Positions 54,167 through 63,230 of a stretch of 64,000 nucleotides of DNA are shown in pieces. Location: assembly GCF_020731285.1 (NCBI RefSeq), contig NZ_JAJFOW010000001.1, positions 186,001-250,000 on the forward strand, read 5' to 3'. Numbering within the stretch: position 1 is the first letter of the stretch; each line of letters opens with the position of its first letter. The position numbers and the translations under genes were made by a program. Below the pieces are notes generated by a model. It ran no database searches. It was not told where the DNA came from and saw only the letters and a program-made list of their open reading frames with translations. This DNA is from Cohnella baijiui. GTDB lineage: Bacteria; Bacillota; Bacilli; Paenibacillales; Paenibacillaceae.

Positions 54167-55852
54167 TTATCCTTTATTTTGGCCTTGTTCTCTCTTTCGC
54201 GAGGCTGTCTCTTGGATGAGATGCGTCAGTTGCGCCAAGCGGATCGGCTTGGCCAGCACGGAACGCATGCCCGCGGCGGCGAACCTGCGCTTGTCCCGGT
54301 CGGACGCGTCCACGGTCATTGCAACGACGAACGGCGGGCCGGAGCCGGACGCGCGATCCATCACGTCGTCGACCGTCTCCCGGAGCAACGCGTCCGGCGG
54401 ATCCGAGTCCAGCGCCAGGAGGACCATATCGTAGGGATCGCCATGCGACATTTCTCGAACGGCGGCTTCGCTCGTCGCCCAATCGGCATCGCAGCCAAGC
54501 ATGTCCAGCATCCGCTTCAGCAGCAAGCGGTCGACCGGATCCTCTTCCCCGACGAGGATGCGCAGCGGCACTTCCAGCAGCTCCGCCGACAGGCGTTCGA
54601 ACTTGAGCGGGCAGGTCTGCTCGAGGAACATTCCCTCGTGCAGCGGCTCCGGCAATGCATGCGGCCGGACCTTCGCCGTAAAGACGAAGGTCGCCCCGCT
54701 CTCCCCATGCGCCGGAGGCGGCGCGATCCCGATCTCGCCTCCCATCAACTCCACCAACGACTTGCAGATCGACAGCCCGAGCCCCGTCCCTCCGAACATC
54801 CGGTTCGTCGAGGCGTCTAATTGGGAAAACGGCTGAAAGAGCTGCCCGATTTTGTCCGGCGGAATGCCGATTCCGGTATCTTTGATAATGAATTCGAGCG
54901 TGATCTCATCCTCCTTTTCCGCGCGTTTGCGTACGGCAATATAGACACCCCCTTCCAACGTGAACTTCACCGCGTTGCCGACAAGATTGATCAGCACCTG
55001 CCGGAGACGGTTCATATCCCCGCGAACGTACAGCGGGATGTCGGGGTCGACGGCTACGATCATCTCGAGATTCCGCTCCCGCGACTGGGCGGTGAACAGG
55101 TCGATCGTCTCCTCGAGGCAGTACTTCAGGACGAACGGCTCGTCCGCCAGGTTTACCTTCCCGGATTCGATATGGGAGTAGTCGAGAATATGATTGATGA
55201 CCGAAAGAAGCGCATTGCCGCTCGTATGGATGATTTCGGCCATCTTGGCGTACTCTTCCGGAATTTCGGACGATAGGAGCAGCTCGGACATGCCGATGAT
55301 GCCGTTCAGCGGCGTTCGGATCTCATGGCTCATCATCGCGAGGAATTCCGACTTGACGCCGGACGCGATTTCGGCACGTTCCTTGGCCAGCACGAGTTCC
55401 TGATTCGTCTTCTCGAGCTGCTTGGTTTGCTCCTGAAGCAGTTCGCTCTGCACCTGCAGCGACTTGTTCGCCTCGTACATGCCGACGTAGCCCTGAATTT
55501 TCGCTTTGAAAATTTGGGGCTGGAACGGCTTGGTCATATAATCGATGGCGCCTGCCGAATATCCCGCGAAAAAATGCTCCATCTTGTAATGAGAAGCGGA
55601 CATGAAGATAATCGGCACGTACTTGGATTTCTCGCGGGTACGGATGATGCTCGCCGTCTCGTAGCCGTCCATGCCGGGCATCTGTACGTCCATGACGATC
55701 ACCGCGAAATCCTCTTCCAGCAGCGAGCGCAGCGCCTCGATGCCGGAATAGGCGCGAACGAGTCGGTATGGCTCGCCCGCCAGCACCGCTTCGATGGCAA
55801 CCAGGTTCTCGGGGTGATCGTCGACGAGCAGGATGTTGACGGGATCCTCCAT
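54167..55852 (-). CDS. REC-histidine kinase-degenerate REC protein
   Basis: A 561-residue cytosolic protein. An N-terminal receiver ([11 protein letters not shown], phospho-Asp in [13 protein letters not shown] near residue 55) is followed by a coiled coil, HisKA ([10 protein letters not shown]), HATPase_c ([25 protein letters not shown]), and a C-terminal receiver-like domain (about 430-545). There the site that should read LMD is LLALDSD, so the phospho-acceptor appears lost. AAGGAGGG lies before the ATG. It is first in the operon with the multi-HAMP kinase, and the pair probably forms a phosphorelay with partners encoded elsewhere. Confidence 0.9.
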   Translation of the reverse strand: MEDPVNILLVDDHPENLVAIEAVLAGEPYRLVRAYSGIEALRSLLEEDFAVIVMDVQMPGMDGYETASIIRTREKSKYVPIIFMSASHYKMEHFFAGYSAGAIDYMTKPFQPQIFKAKIQGYVGMYEANKSLQVQSELLQEQTKQLEKTNQELVLAKERAEIASGVKSEFLAMMSHEIRTPLNGIIGMSELLLSSEIPEEYAKMAEIIHTSGNALLSVINHILDYSHIESGKVNLADEPFVLKYCLEETIDLFTAQSRERNLEMIVAVDPDIPLYVRGDMNRLRQVLINLVGNAVKFTLEGGVYIAVRKRAEKEDEITLEFIIKDTGIGIPPDKIGQLFQPFSQLDASTNRMFGGTGLGLSICKSLVELMGGEIGIAPPPAHGESGATFVFTAKVRPHALPEPLHEGMFLEQTCPLKFERLSAELLEVPLRILVGEEDPVDRLLLKRMLDMLGCDADWATSEAAVREMSHGDPYDMVLLALDSDPPDALLRETVDDVMDRASGSGPPFVVAMTVDASDRDKRRFAAAGMRSVLAKPIRLAQLTHLIQETASRKREQGQNKG

Positions 55853-56180
55853 GACGCCCTCCTTGGCCTTGCTCTATCTCTAAAACCGTCCGAAAAAGAT
55901 CGGTACGTTCGATTGATTCGCAAGATTCAGGGTTATATACCCAAACTTCGGACAACCGAATCAGCGTCGCCCGTCGTCTCGACAATATTCTCCGAATATC
56001 GGGGCGTTCCGAGGAGGCGGAAGGAAGCCGGAACGGTTCACAGCTATCGGCGGAATGGAAGGGAGGTTCGATGGTGCAGCCGCGGAGGGCGGGAAAACCG
56101 CAATCGAGAAGAAACCTTTCGTCCGGGATGGAGCTAGAATGGACAAGTATCCGACGAAAACGAGAAAAGGAGAGTGCGAA
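55853..56180. other. Divergent intergenic region, kinase operon and VOC gene
   Basis: About 330 bases must hold two divergent promoters. TAGAAT (56135-56140) is a possible -10 for the VOC gene, but no good -35 accompanies it. I could not place the kinase operon promoter. No gene, repeat or hairpin stands out. Confidence 0.3.
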
Positions 56181-56582
56181 ATGAGCCATTTGAGACCGTA
56201 TCTGCTGTCGAAGGATGCCAGAGCCCAAGCGGATTTTTACGTCCGGGCCCTCGGGGGCGAGATCGTATCCGTTCTTACGCATGCGCAGGCGATGGGCACG
56301 AACAACGAATACAACGACAAAGTGATGCACATGTGTCTGACGTTGACCGGCGGAGATTCCCTCTTTCTGGCGGATGCCATCGAGCCGCTTGCGCACGGCA
56401 ACGCGGTCATGCTGACAATCGCCTACCCGACGGAGTCGGAGGCCCGCGATGCGTTCGCCAAGCTGTCCGAGGGCGGCCGGGTGAAGACGCCGTTCGCTTT
56501 CCAGCCTTTCGGCATTTACTACGGCGACCTGACCGACCCGTTCGGCGTCGAGTGGAGCGTCACCATCGAGCCGAAGGCGTAA
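56181..56582 (+). CDS. VOC-superfamily protein (PhnB/glyoxalase-like)
   Basis: A 133-residue protein with the two beta-alpha-beta-beta-beta modules of the VOC fold. It starts LRPYLLSKDARAQADFYVRA, has LSEGGRVKTPFAFQPFGIYY in the second half and ends YGDLTDPFGVEWSV, as in PhnB-like members. These are small metal-dependent or metal-free proteins of varied function; the reaction is unknown. AAAGGAGA precedes the ATG; an in-frame longer reading has no site. It is a single gene with a strong terminator. Confidence 0.85.
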   Translation: MSHLRPYLLSKDARAQADFYVRALGGEIVSVLTHAQAMGTNNEYNDKVMHMCLTLTGGDSLFLADAIEPLAHGNAVMLTIAYPTESEARDAFAKLSEGGRVKTPFAFQPFGIYYGDLTDPFGVEWSVTIEPKA

Positions 56583-56612
56583 TCCGGAAACGCCCGTCCC
56601 CACATCAACCTG

Positions 56613-56660
56613 AAAAGGGTTGTCCCTCGTCGGCAGGCCGACGAACGGGACAACCCTTTT
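56613..56660. terminator. Bidirectional terminator
   Basis: AAAAGGGTTGTCCC pairs with GGGACAACCCTTTT, and an inner TCGTCGG/CCGACGA stem completes a long hairpin with A4/T4 ends. It serves both the VOC gene and the converging helicase gene. Confidence 0.88.
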
Positions 56661-56688
56661 CGACGCAAAACGCCGATTCGTTGCGTCT

Positions 56689-58635
56689 TTACGTCCGCTT
56701 CAGCGTTACGCCGTTTGGCAGCAACGCTTCGATCTTCGCGCGCAACCGCTCGTCGCGATCCGGTTCCTCGCCGAGGAGCAGGATCTCCCCCCGGTCGTCC
56801 CGGCTGCGGATCAATCGCCCCATCCCCTGCTTTAGCCGCAAAAGCATATAGGGAAGATCGACGTCCGCATAGGGGTCGGCAGCCGCTTGGCGCTTGGCTT
56901 CGTAGACCGGGTCCCGCGGGGGAAACGGCAGCGACCACACGATGACGTTCGAGAGCGACGGTCCGGGGACGTCCAATCCTTCCCACAGGCTGACGGCGCA
57001 GAGCACGCTCGTCTCGTCCCGCTGGAAGTCGGCGATTAGATCGCTGATCTCTCGATCGCCTTCGAAGAGCAGCCGAAGCGAGGCCAGCTCGGCGACCGAA
57101 GGAGCAGCGTTTTTGAACCGCCGCAGCTCGGCTTTGTCCGCGAACAGGAGAAGCGTCCGCCCGCCGGAGCGGACGAGCGACCTCACCGCCGCGTCCAGCT
57201 TCTCCGGGAAGCCTGCGCCATTCGGCCAAGCCGGCGCCAGCACCTCCATCCGCCCTTCGTATTCGTAGGGGGAGCTCACGCTGAACGATAGGTGGCGATC
57301 GATGCCGAGGCTCTCGGCCAAATAGGCGAAAGACCCGTCCACCGACATCGTCGCCGAAGAGAAGACGATCGGCATTTTCCGATCGAACACCCGCTCCCGC
57401 AGCACTTCCTTGACCGTTCTCGGCATGACGACCAGCGTCATGCCGTCGGGGCCGTCCTGCGCCCAGCAGATGACGCGGTCCGTCCCGCGGAACAGGCTGA
57501 GCGCCTTTTGAAGCATGTCCAAATGCTCTTCGACGATCCGAAGATGATAGCCGTTCAGCGTATACAGCTCGCTTTCGAACACGAGCTCCTCCTCGATCTC
57601 GCCGACGACGTCCTGGAACAGCGTCACTTCTTTCCGAAGCCGTTCGTTCAGAACGACGTCCATCCGGTCCGAACCGGGCACGGGTCTCGCCTGCTGCGCC
57701 AGCACATCGAAGAGCAGCGCGCTTCGGTCGATCGCCTCTTCGATCCGGACGGCGAGCGACTCGCGGATCTCCCCTTCCAAGAGACGGGTGATGAGCGCTT
57801 CGAAAACCGCATGCTTGAGTCGGTAGGTAAGCGCCTTTTGCGCGGCCGCCTCGAGCAGGTGGCCTTCGTCGAAGACGACGGAGCTATGCTCGGGCAGCAG
57901 CGGCAGCTGGCCTTCCCGCTTGCGCGATTCGTAGGTCCACACGTGCTCCATGTAGAAATCGTGCGAGCAGACGATCAAATCCGGCGACTGCCGATAGCGT
58001 TCGCGGGACAGCGTCTGGCCGCAGCGGTGCCGCAGCTCGCAGGAAAAGCAGTCTTGGAACGCGTCCCAGCCGATCCGGCCCCACTGGTCGTCGTTCAGGT
58101 GCGGATACTGCTTGCGATCGCCGTACGCGTAAAAGGATTGCATCGCTTCGTTCCCGTAGACGAAGCTGGGCAACTCCTCGTGCAGCGTTTGATAAAGATC
58201 GGCGTCTTCTCCGCTCAAGCGGGCGCGGTCCAGCTTGACGAGACAGAGATATTTGTCGGGCGACTTGCCCAGGCGGGCGTCGACGGAGAGGTCGAGATGC
58301 CGGGCCAGCTTGGCCAGATCGCCTTCGGGCTTCACCAGCTGTTCGATCAGCGATTCGTCGGCGCAGGCGATGACGGCGGGTTGGCCGACATGCCGCGCGT
58401 ACAAGACGGCGTACAGCAAATAGACGAGCGTCTTGCCGGTGCCGACTCCGGCCTCGGCGAAGATCGGCGACTTCTCGGCGTAGGCGCGCTCGAGCTGGTA
58501 CGCCATGTAAATCTGCTCGTCTCGGACCTCGAAGCCCGCTTCGGGCAGCCGGTCGTAAAACGCGTCGGCCACCCACTCCCCCGCTTGTTGAAGGAACGGC
58601 CTGCCCGATTCATAAAGGAACGGATAACGATTCAA
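56689..58635 (-). CDS. DinG/YoaA-family Fe-S DNA helicase
   Basis: A 648-residue XPD-like 5' to 3' helicase. Walker A is GVGTGKT at 63-69, DEGH at 256-259 and the SAT motif in FSSATMS. Cys131, Cys196, Cys199 and Cys205 are placed like the four ligands of the 4Fe-4S cluster in DinG and XPD. Motif VI is QGMGRLIRS. It lacks the N-terminal exonuclease of the long Bacillota DinG, so it is YoaA-like. The family resolves R-loops, D-loops or damaged forks. The start is TTG with GGGGG about nine bases upstream. It has its own promoter. Confidence 0.88.
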   Translation of the reverse strand: MNRYPFLYESGRPFLQQAGEWVADAFYDRLPEAGFEVRDEQIYMAYQLERAYAEKSPIFAEAGVGTGKTLVYLLYAVLYARHVGQPAVIACADESLIEQLVKPEGDLAKLARHLDLSVDARLGKSPDKYLCLVKLDRARLSGEDADLYQTLHEELPSFVYGNEAMQSFYAYGDRKQYPHLNDDQWGRIGWDAFQDCFSCELRHRCGQTLSRERYRQSPDLIVCSHDFYMEHVWTYESRKREGQLPLLPEHSSVVFDEGHLLEAAAQKALTYRLKHAVFEALITRLLEGEIRESLAVRIEEAIDRSALLFDVLAQQARPVPGSDRMDVVLNERLRKEVTLFQDVVGEIEEELVFESELYTLNGYHLRIVEEHLDMLQKALSLFRGTDRVICWAQDGPDGMTLVVMPRTVKEVLRERVFDRKMPIVFSSATMSVDGSFAYLAESLGIDRHLSFSVSSPYEYEGRMEVLAPAWPNGAGFPEKLDAAVRSLVRSGGRTLLLFADKAELRRFKNAAPSVAELASLRLLFEGDREISDLIADFQRDETSVLCAVSLWEGLDVPGPSLSNVIVWSLPFPPRDPVYEAKRQAAADPYADVDLPYMLLRLKQGMGRLIRSRDDRGEILLLGEEPDRDERLRAKIEALLPNGVTLKRT

Positions 58636-58708
58636 GAAAGAAAGCCCCCATGCCTAGCATTCCTCACTCGCGGTCTGTCGAACGGAGCCGCAAGTGGCAT
58701 ATCGAGAC

Positions 58709-58737
58709 ATTATCACACGATCGCGTGGAAAATGCAA
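58709..58737 (-). promoter_or_regulatory. Promoter of the DinG-like helicase gene
   Basis: TTGCAT, 17 bases, then GATAAT with an extended -10 TGT directly before it on the minus strand, about 75 bases before the TTG start. Confidence 0.55.
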
Positions 58738-58759
58738 AGCCTACGTGAATCCATTCTCG

Positions 58760-58812
58760 CATAAAAAAACCGAGGCTTCCCTGCGCCAGAATGGCAGTGG
58801 GGCAGCCTCGGT
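58760..58812 (-). terminator. Terminator of the efe operon
   Basis: ACCGAGGCT pairs with AGCCTCGGT around an inner GCCA/TGGC hairpin; the minus strand continues TTTTTTT. Confidence 0.88.
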
Positions 58813-58868
58813 CGGACGATGGATGCGATTCCCCGCTTGCGCGAGAAGACGACGCAAAAGGGATCGCG

Positions 58869-60680
58869 CTACATACGGGGCGCCGGACGGACGGCGCCGG
58901 TGCGCTTGGCCCACGCGAGGCGGGCGAAGTTGCCGACGACAACGAGCAGTACCGCCGCCTGGGGAATGACGACCTCCCAGCAGCCGTAAACGCCGAGCGA
59001 CGGCCATTCGGGCAGTGTGTCTGACACATGCGCCGGCAGCTTGCCGGCCACCTGCAGGGCGTGAATGCTCTTGCCTACGAACTTGAACGCCATGTAGTAC
59101 AGCAGCACGCCGGCCAACAGGAAGAACGGACGGACCGGAATCCGCGCGCTGAGCTTCAGGATGGCGAAAGCGATCGCGGCCAACGCGATCGCCGCGCCCC
59201 CGATGCCGAGCAGCAGATCGCCTAAGCGGATCGAGGCCGCCATGCCGACGTAGAAGATGATCGTCTCCGCGCCTTCGCGGAGCACGGAGAGAAACGCGGT
59301 GAGCGCCAGCGACCAGACCGCTCCCTTGGCGAGCGAGGTGCCGATCGCCCGTTCGACGTAGCGATTCCAGTTGGCCAGATTGGACTTGCCGTGGAGCCAT
59401 GCGCCGACCGTAATCATGAAGACGACGGCGACGAGCCCGGTCACCCCTTCCAGCATCTCGCGGGAGCTGCCGGCCGACAGGTTGGACATCAACGCCGTGA
59501 GCACGAACGCGAGCGCCGCGGAGAGGACGAGGCCCGCTCCCGCGCCCGTCCAGATCCACTTGCGCTTGGCGGCTTGGCCGGCCCGGCTCAGCATGGCGAG
59601 CAGCGCCGCAAGGATCAGAATCGCTTCGAGCCCTTCCCGGAAAAGAATGACGGCCGCGTCCCAGGCCGTATACCCGGACGCGTTCGCGTAGGGCTCGAGC
59701 TGTCCGGCGAGCAGATCTGCGAGACGCTCCGCCTTGCCGTAGTCCGGCGGGGTCGACAGCAGCGCGCTGGAGAGCGAGATCATCGCGCTCTCGATGGCCG
59801 CATACGCCTGGGTCGAACGCGTGCTGACCTCCCCTTCGACATTCGGCCATGTGGAGACGAATTCATCCATCTTCGCCGCGGCGTCCGCCGCTTGCGAAGC
59901 CCGAATGTCGCCTTGAACCCGGCCAAGCAGCGCCAGCAGATCGGCGATCGAGCCGATCTCGCCGCCGGAAGCCGCCGTGCCGTCCGCGGTTGCCCGTCCC
60001 GATGCATAATCGTCCAGGAGCGCGATCAGCTCCTGCAGCTTCGCAGCCGAGCCCTCGGCGCTGGGCGGCTCGGTGTTGATCGCGATGCGCGCGCCGCTGA
60101 TCTTCACTTCGATCTGGCCGTACAGCTTCGCGTCCCGCTTGCGAATCGCGCTCTCGGCCTGGCCCCAGTCGGCGACGAAGCCCGCGTAGGCTTGCTTGGC
60201 GGCACCGAAATCGTTCGCCTTCGCGGCATCCAGGCTCCGCTGCAAATTCGGCAGCAGCGCCCGCACCTGCTGATGAACGTCCGATTGCCCGCCGTCCTCG
60301 TTGTCCGCGGAAACGAAGGCATCGGCGGCCTTCGCCAACGCGGATACCGCTTGGGCGGCGGCATCCGGCTCATCCGCGGCCCGCCCCGCTGCACGGTCAG
60401 CGGTCGCGATGGCCGCGGTCAGTGCCGCCGCTTCGGCCGCATCGCCCCGTGACGCGGCGTCCCAGACACCTTTCAGGCTCGCGATCGCCTCGCGGACGGT
60501 CGCCCATTCGCGGTCCCCGGCCCCGATCAAGGCGTCGCTCGCATAGTAAATCAGCTGCTTATGCAGCTCGGCCGCTTGATCGGCGGCAGTGTCCTCCGCG
60601 GCGCGGGCCGGTCCGGATGGCAGCAGCAAGCCCGCGATCAGCAGCGCCGCCGCCGTGTACAAGATCAGGAAGCGTCTCAT
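58869..60680 (-). CDS. efeU: FTR1-family iron permease (EfeU-like) with large N-terminal domain
   Basis: A 603-residue protein. A signal peptide and about 300 residues of Ala-rich helical sequence form an extracytoplasmic domain, followed by the seven-helix FTR1 permease with both iron-transport motifs REGLE (348-352) and REGAE (468-472). It imports iron after oxidation of Fe(II) by EfeB or after delivery by EfeO. The N-terminal helical domain is longer than in E. coli EfeU and common in Bacillota. AAAGGGAGG precedes the ATG. It begins 14 bases after efeB; third gene of the Fur-controlled operon. Confidence 0.9.
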   Translation of the reverse strand: MRRFLILYTAAALLIAGLLLPSGPARAAEDTAADQAAELHKQLIYYASDALIGAGDREWATVREAIASLKGVWDAASRGDAAEAAALTAAIATADRAAGRAADEPDAAAQAVSALAKAADAFVSADNEDGGQSDVHQQVRALLPNLQRSLDAAKANDFGAAKQAYAGFVADWGQAESAIRKRDAKLYGQIEVKISGARIAINTEPPSAEGSAAKLQELIALLDDYASGRATADGTAASGGEIGSIADLLALLGRVQGDIRASQAADAAAKMDEFVSTWPNVEGEVSTRSTQAYAAIESAMISLSSALLSTPPDYGKAERLADLLAGQLEPYANASGYTAWDAAVILFREGLEAILILAALLAMLSRAGQAAKRKWIWTGAGAGLVLSAALAFVLTALMSNLSAGSSREMLEGVTGLVAVVFMITVGAWLHGKSNLANWNRYVERAIGTSLAKGAVWSLALTAFLSVLREGAETIIFYVGMAASIRLGDLLLGIGGAAIALAAIAFAILKLSARIPVRPFFLLAGVLLYYMAFKFVGKSIHALQVAGKLPAHVSDTLPEWPSLGVYGCWEVVIPQAAVLLVVVGNFARLAWAKRTGAVRPAPRM

Positions 60681-60694
60681 GTCAGCACCTCCCT

Positions 60695-61984
60695 TTACCA
60701 TAAAGAATCACCGAGAGATCCGCCCTCGCGCACGCCCGGCAGCACCGCGTAAATACCGCTCCCGACATGCTGGATATATTCGTTCAGCCGGTCCGATGCC
60801 GCCAGCTTTTCCTGCATCGGGATAAACTGCTTGCGGGGATCGCGATTGTAGCAAATGAACAACAGGCCGGCATCGAGCTGGCCCGTGCGCAGGTCGATGC
60901 CGTTCGTGTACGAGTAGCCGCGGCGGTGAATCTTCACCTTGCCGCCCATGCTGGCGAGCGCCATGTGCGAATCCCCCGGGATCAGCGGCTTGCCGCCCTT
61001 GCCCGCCTTCGCGTAATCGGCCGTGTCGAACTCGCCGGCCTGCCCGAGCGGCGCGCCGGTATCGCGGTGCCGGCCGAAGGTCGCCTCCTGCTCGCCGAGC
61101 GTCGTCCGGTCCCATACTTCGATCCGCATCCGGATGCGCCGCACGACCATGTAGCTGCCGCCGTCCATCCAAGGGGCGCCGTCCGCTCCCTTGGCCCAGA
61201 CGATGTCGTCCGCGACGTCGGCGTCGCCTACGTTCGGATTGTTCGTGCCGTCTTTGAAGCCGAGCAGATTGCGCGGCGTCCCGGCTTTCGGATCGGCGAG
61301 CCCGGAACGCTGGTAGCCCTGCTGCATCCACCGCAGAACCGCTTTGCCCCGCGCGATCCGGGCAAGATTGCGGATGGCATGGAAAGCGACCTGGGGGTCG
61401 TTGGCGCACACCTGCACGATGACGTCTCCATGCGACCACTCGGAGACGAGCTCGTCGCGCTTAAACGCCGGGATGTCGGCCAGCGCCTCCGGCCGCTTGG
61501 ACGCCAGGCCGTATCGGCCGTCGAAAAACGAAGCGCCTAGGCCGAATGTAAGCGTCGCGCGAGCCGGCAGCAGCCCGATCGTCTCCCCCGTATCGGCCGG
61601 AGGCACGAGGGCGCTGCCGCTCTCGTCGCCGACGCCTTCGCCGGACGCGAAACGCGCGGACGCCTCGGTCCACATCTTGAACAGCTTGCGCACGGCGTCG
61701 ACGCTCCCCGTCGTCAAATCAAACGCACCCATGCAGACGTAATCCTGCATGGGTGTCACGACGCCGGCTTGATGCGCGCCATAGAACGGTATGGTGCCCG
61801 CTTCGGGCGACGGCTTCGCGGATGCGGTCTCGGGCCCATCCAGCAGCCCGAGGCCTTTGATGCCGGTCACGCCGATGAGGAGGCCCAGCCCCCCGACGGC
61901 GCCCATTTTCAAGACGTCGCGGCGGGAGACGAGCTTCGGCTCCCGGCCCTCCGACCGGGGCGTTTCCGTTTCTTCCCTTTTCAT
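60695..61984 (-). CDS. efeB: Tat-exported Dyp-type heme peroxidase (EfeB)
   Basis: A 429-residue Dyp-type peroxidase with a twin-arginine signal (SRRDVLKMGAVGG, residues 20-32). Asp245 in GFKDG is the distal catalytic Asp and His353 in KIHRRGYSY is the likely proximal heme ligand. EfeB oxidises Fe(II) or removes iron from heme outside the membrane; the exported cofactor-loaded form fits Tat. There is one base between the efeO stop and this start, and 14 bases to efeU, so translation is tightly coupled. Confidence 0.93.
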   Translation of the reverse strand: MKREETETPRSEGREPKLVSRRDVLKMGAVGGLGLLIGVTGIKGLGLLDGPETASAKPSPEAGTIPFYGAHQAGVVTPMQDYVCMGAFDLTTGSVDAVRKLFKMWTEASARFASGEGVGDESGSALVPPADTGETIGLLPARATLTFGLGASFFDGRYGLASKRPEALADIPAFKRDELVSEWSHGDVIVQVCANDPQVAFHAIRNLARIARGKAVLRWMQQGYQRSGLADPKAGTPRNLLGFKDGTNNPNVGDADVADDIVWAKGADGAPWMDGGSYMVVRRIRMRIEVWDRTTLGEQEATFGRHRDTGAPLGQAGEFDTADYAKAGKGGKPLIPGDSHMALASMGGKVKIHRRGYSYTNGIDLRTGQLDAGLLFICYNRDPRKQFIPMQEKLAASDRLNEYIQHVGSGIYAVLPGVREGGSLGDSLW

Positions 61985-61985
61985 G

Positions 61986-62867
61986 TTACGCCTCCACGAC
62001 CGATCCGACTTGCGAGAGCGGTTCGGCCAGGGCGTCGATCGCCTGGCTCAGCTTTTTGACTTCGTCTTCCTTCAGCGCCGTGTAGAGCACGTAGCCGCCG
62101 TCCTTGCGATACGGCTCGAGTGTCTTGTCGAGCTCGGCAAAGCGCTCCTCGATCTCGGCCGCCAGCTCCGGTTTTTTCTTCTTGACGTCGGACTGCAGCA
62201 CGAGATAAATTTCCTTGGCGCCTTCGACGTTCGCCGCGAAGTCGTACAAGTCGGTATGGGAATAACGCTCTTCTTCGCCGGTGACCTTGCTGGACGACAC
62301 TTCGTTCAACAGCTCCACGGCGCCGGTGACGAGCATCGGGGTGTCGATCTCCACGCTTTCCATCTTGACGCGCAGCTGCTTGACGTCCTGCAGCAGCTGG
62401 TCGGCGGCCGCCGTCTGTCCGTCGAGCTTGCCGTCTACCCACAGCGCTTTTTCAAGCTTGTGATAGCCGCGCCATTCGGCGTCCGGCACGTCTCCCTCGC
62501 GAGCGTCGATCCAGGGATCGAAGTCGCCGAGCGACTCGGCGATCGGCTCGATCCGCTCGTAGAACATGCGGGAAGGCGCGTAAAGCGACTTCGCCTTGTC
62601 GACGTCGCCGCCACGGATCGCCTGGACGAATGCATCCGTCGATTTGACGAATTGGTCGGTCTGGTCGATCACGTACTGGCGATAGGCATCGACGGCGGAT
62701 TGAAACGCTTCGGAGCCCGAGGCGGACGAAGCCGGGGCGCTCGGGCTCGTGGAAGGCGGCGCCGAGGCATTCGAAGCGTTGGATGTATTCGATTGGCCGC
62801 AAGCCGACGCGAGCAGGACGGCGGCGAGCGAAGCGGCGATGAGAGCGGGACGGGACTTGTTTCGCAA
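61986..62867 (-). CDS. efeO: EfeO-type iron-binding lipoprotein
   Basis: A 293-residue lipoprotein (lipobox LLASACGQ, Cys23) with a Ser/Ala/Asn linker and an all-helical M75-like imelysin domain. The HxxE metal motif is present as His136-Glu139 in YHKLEKA. There is no cupredoxin domain, so it is the short EfeM-like form. It captures iron for the permease. The start is TTG giving (M)RNKSRPA, with AAGGAG ten bases upstream. First gene of the operon; a Fur box overlaps its promoter. Confidence 0.9.
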   Translation of the reverse strand: MRNKSRPALIAASLAAVLLASACGQSNTSNASNASAPPSTSPSAPASSASGSEAFQSAVDAYRQYVIDQTDQFVKSTDAFVQAIRGGDVDKAKSLYAPSRMFYERIEPIAESLGDFDPWIDAREGDVPDAEWRGYHKLEKALWVDGKLDGQTAAADQLLQDVKQLRVKMESVEIDTPMLVTGAVELLNEVSSSKVTGEEERYSHTDLYDFAANVEGAKEIYLVLQSDVKKKKPELAAEIEERFAELDKTLEPYRKDGGYVLYTALKEDEVKKLSQAIDALAEPLSQVGSVVEA

Positions 62868-62919
62868 AGCGGTGCAACTCCTTCAATGTTCAAATGAGAT
62901 CTATTCTCAATCATTGTAA

Positions 62920-62949
62920 ATGATAACCGTTATCAATTAGCATCGTCAA
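62920..62949 (-). promoter_or_regulatory. Fur box overlapping the efe promoter
   Basis: TGATAAC, C, GTTATCA (62921-62935) is a perfect 7-1-7 Fur box. On the minus strand TTGACG and TATCAT are 18 bases apart, and the box covers the -10 and part of the spacer, so iron-loaded Fur would block RNA polymerase. A second TGAGA/TCTCA palindrome lies at 62896-62910. Confidence 0.8.
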
Positions 62950-63230
62950 TGCTTTTTTTTTAATAAAAGCATTCGATCAAATGGTGCTCTTTGTAAATAC
63001 TCCGGTCATACTGGACACTCATTCGGCAATTTCTCTTCCCAGGAATCACCGGAAGGGCCTGTTGTTCATCCAAAAGAGCACGAATCGCATTCGTATCATA
63101 TTCTAGTTCCTAGTTTATGGACTTCTTAATCATGTGAAATAGGCCTACGCAGGCAAAGACAAACGCATATACATCTTGTCTACAAAGGGAATATGATGGA
63201 GGGAGAATTCGAGGCGGGGGATTGATTTTA
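62950..63230. other. AT-rich intergenic stretch before the methyltransferase
   Basis: About 280 bases, clearly poorer in GC than the rest. I see no gene and no convincing promoter. The change of base composition starts here and continues into the next gene. Confidence 0.4.

Noticed and set aside
48894..54434. Plus-strand open frame of 1846 codons opposite the multi-HAMP kinase
   Set aside because: It mirrors the 276-base HAMP repeats and codon bias of the kinase gene; the product is Arg/His-rich repeats without domains.
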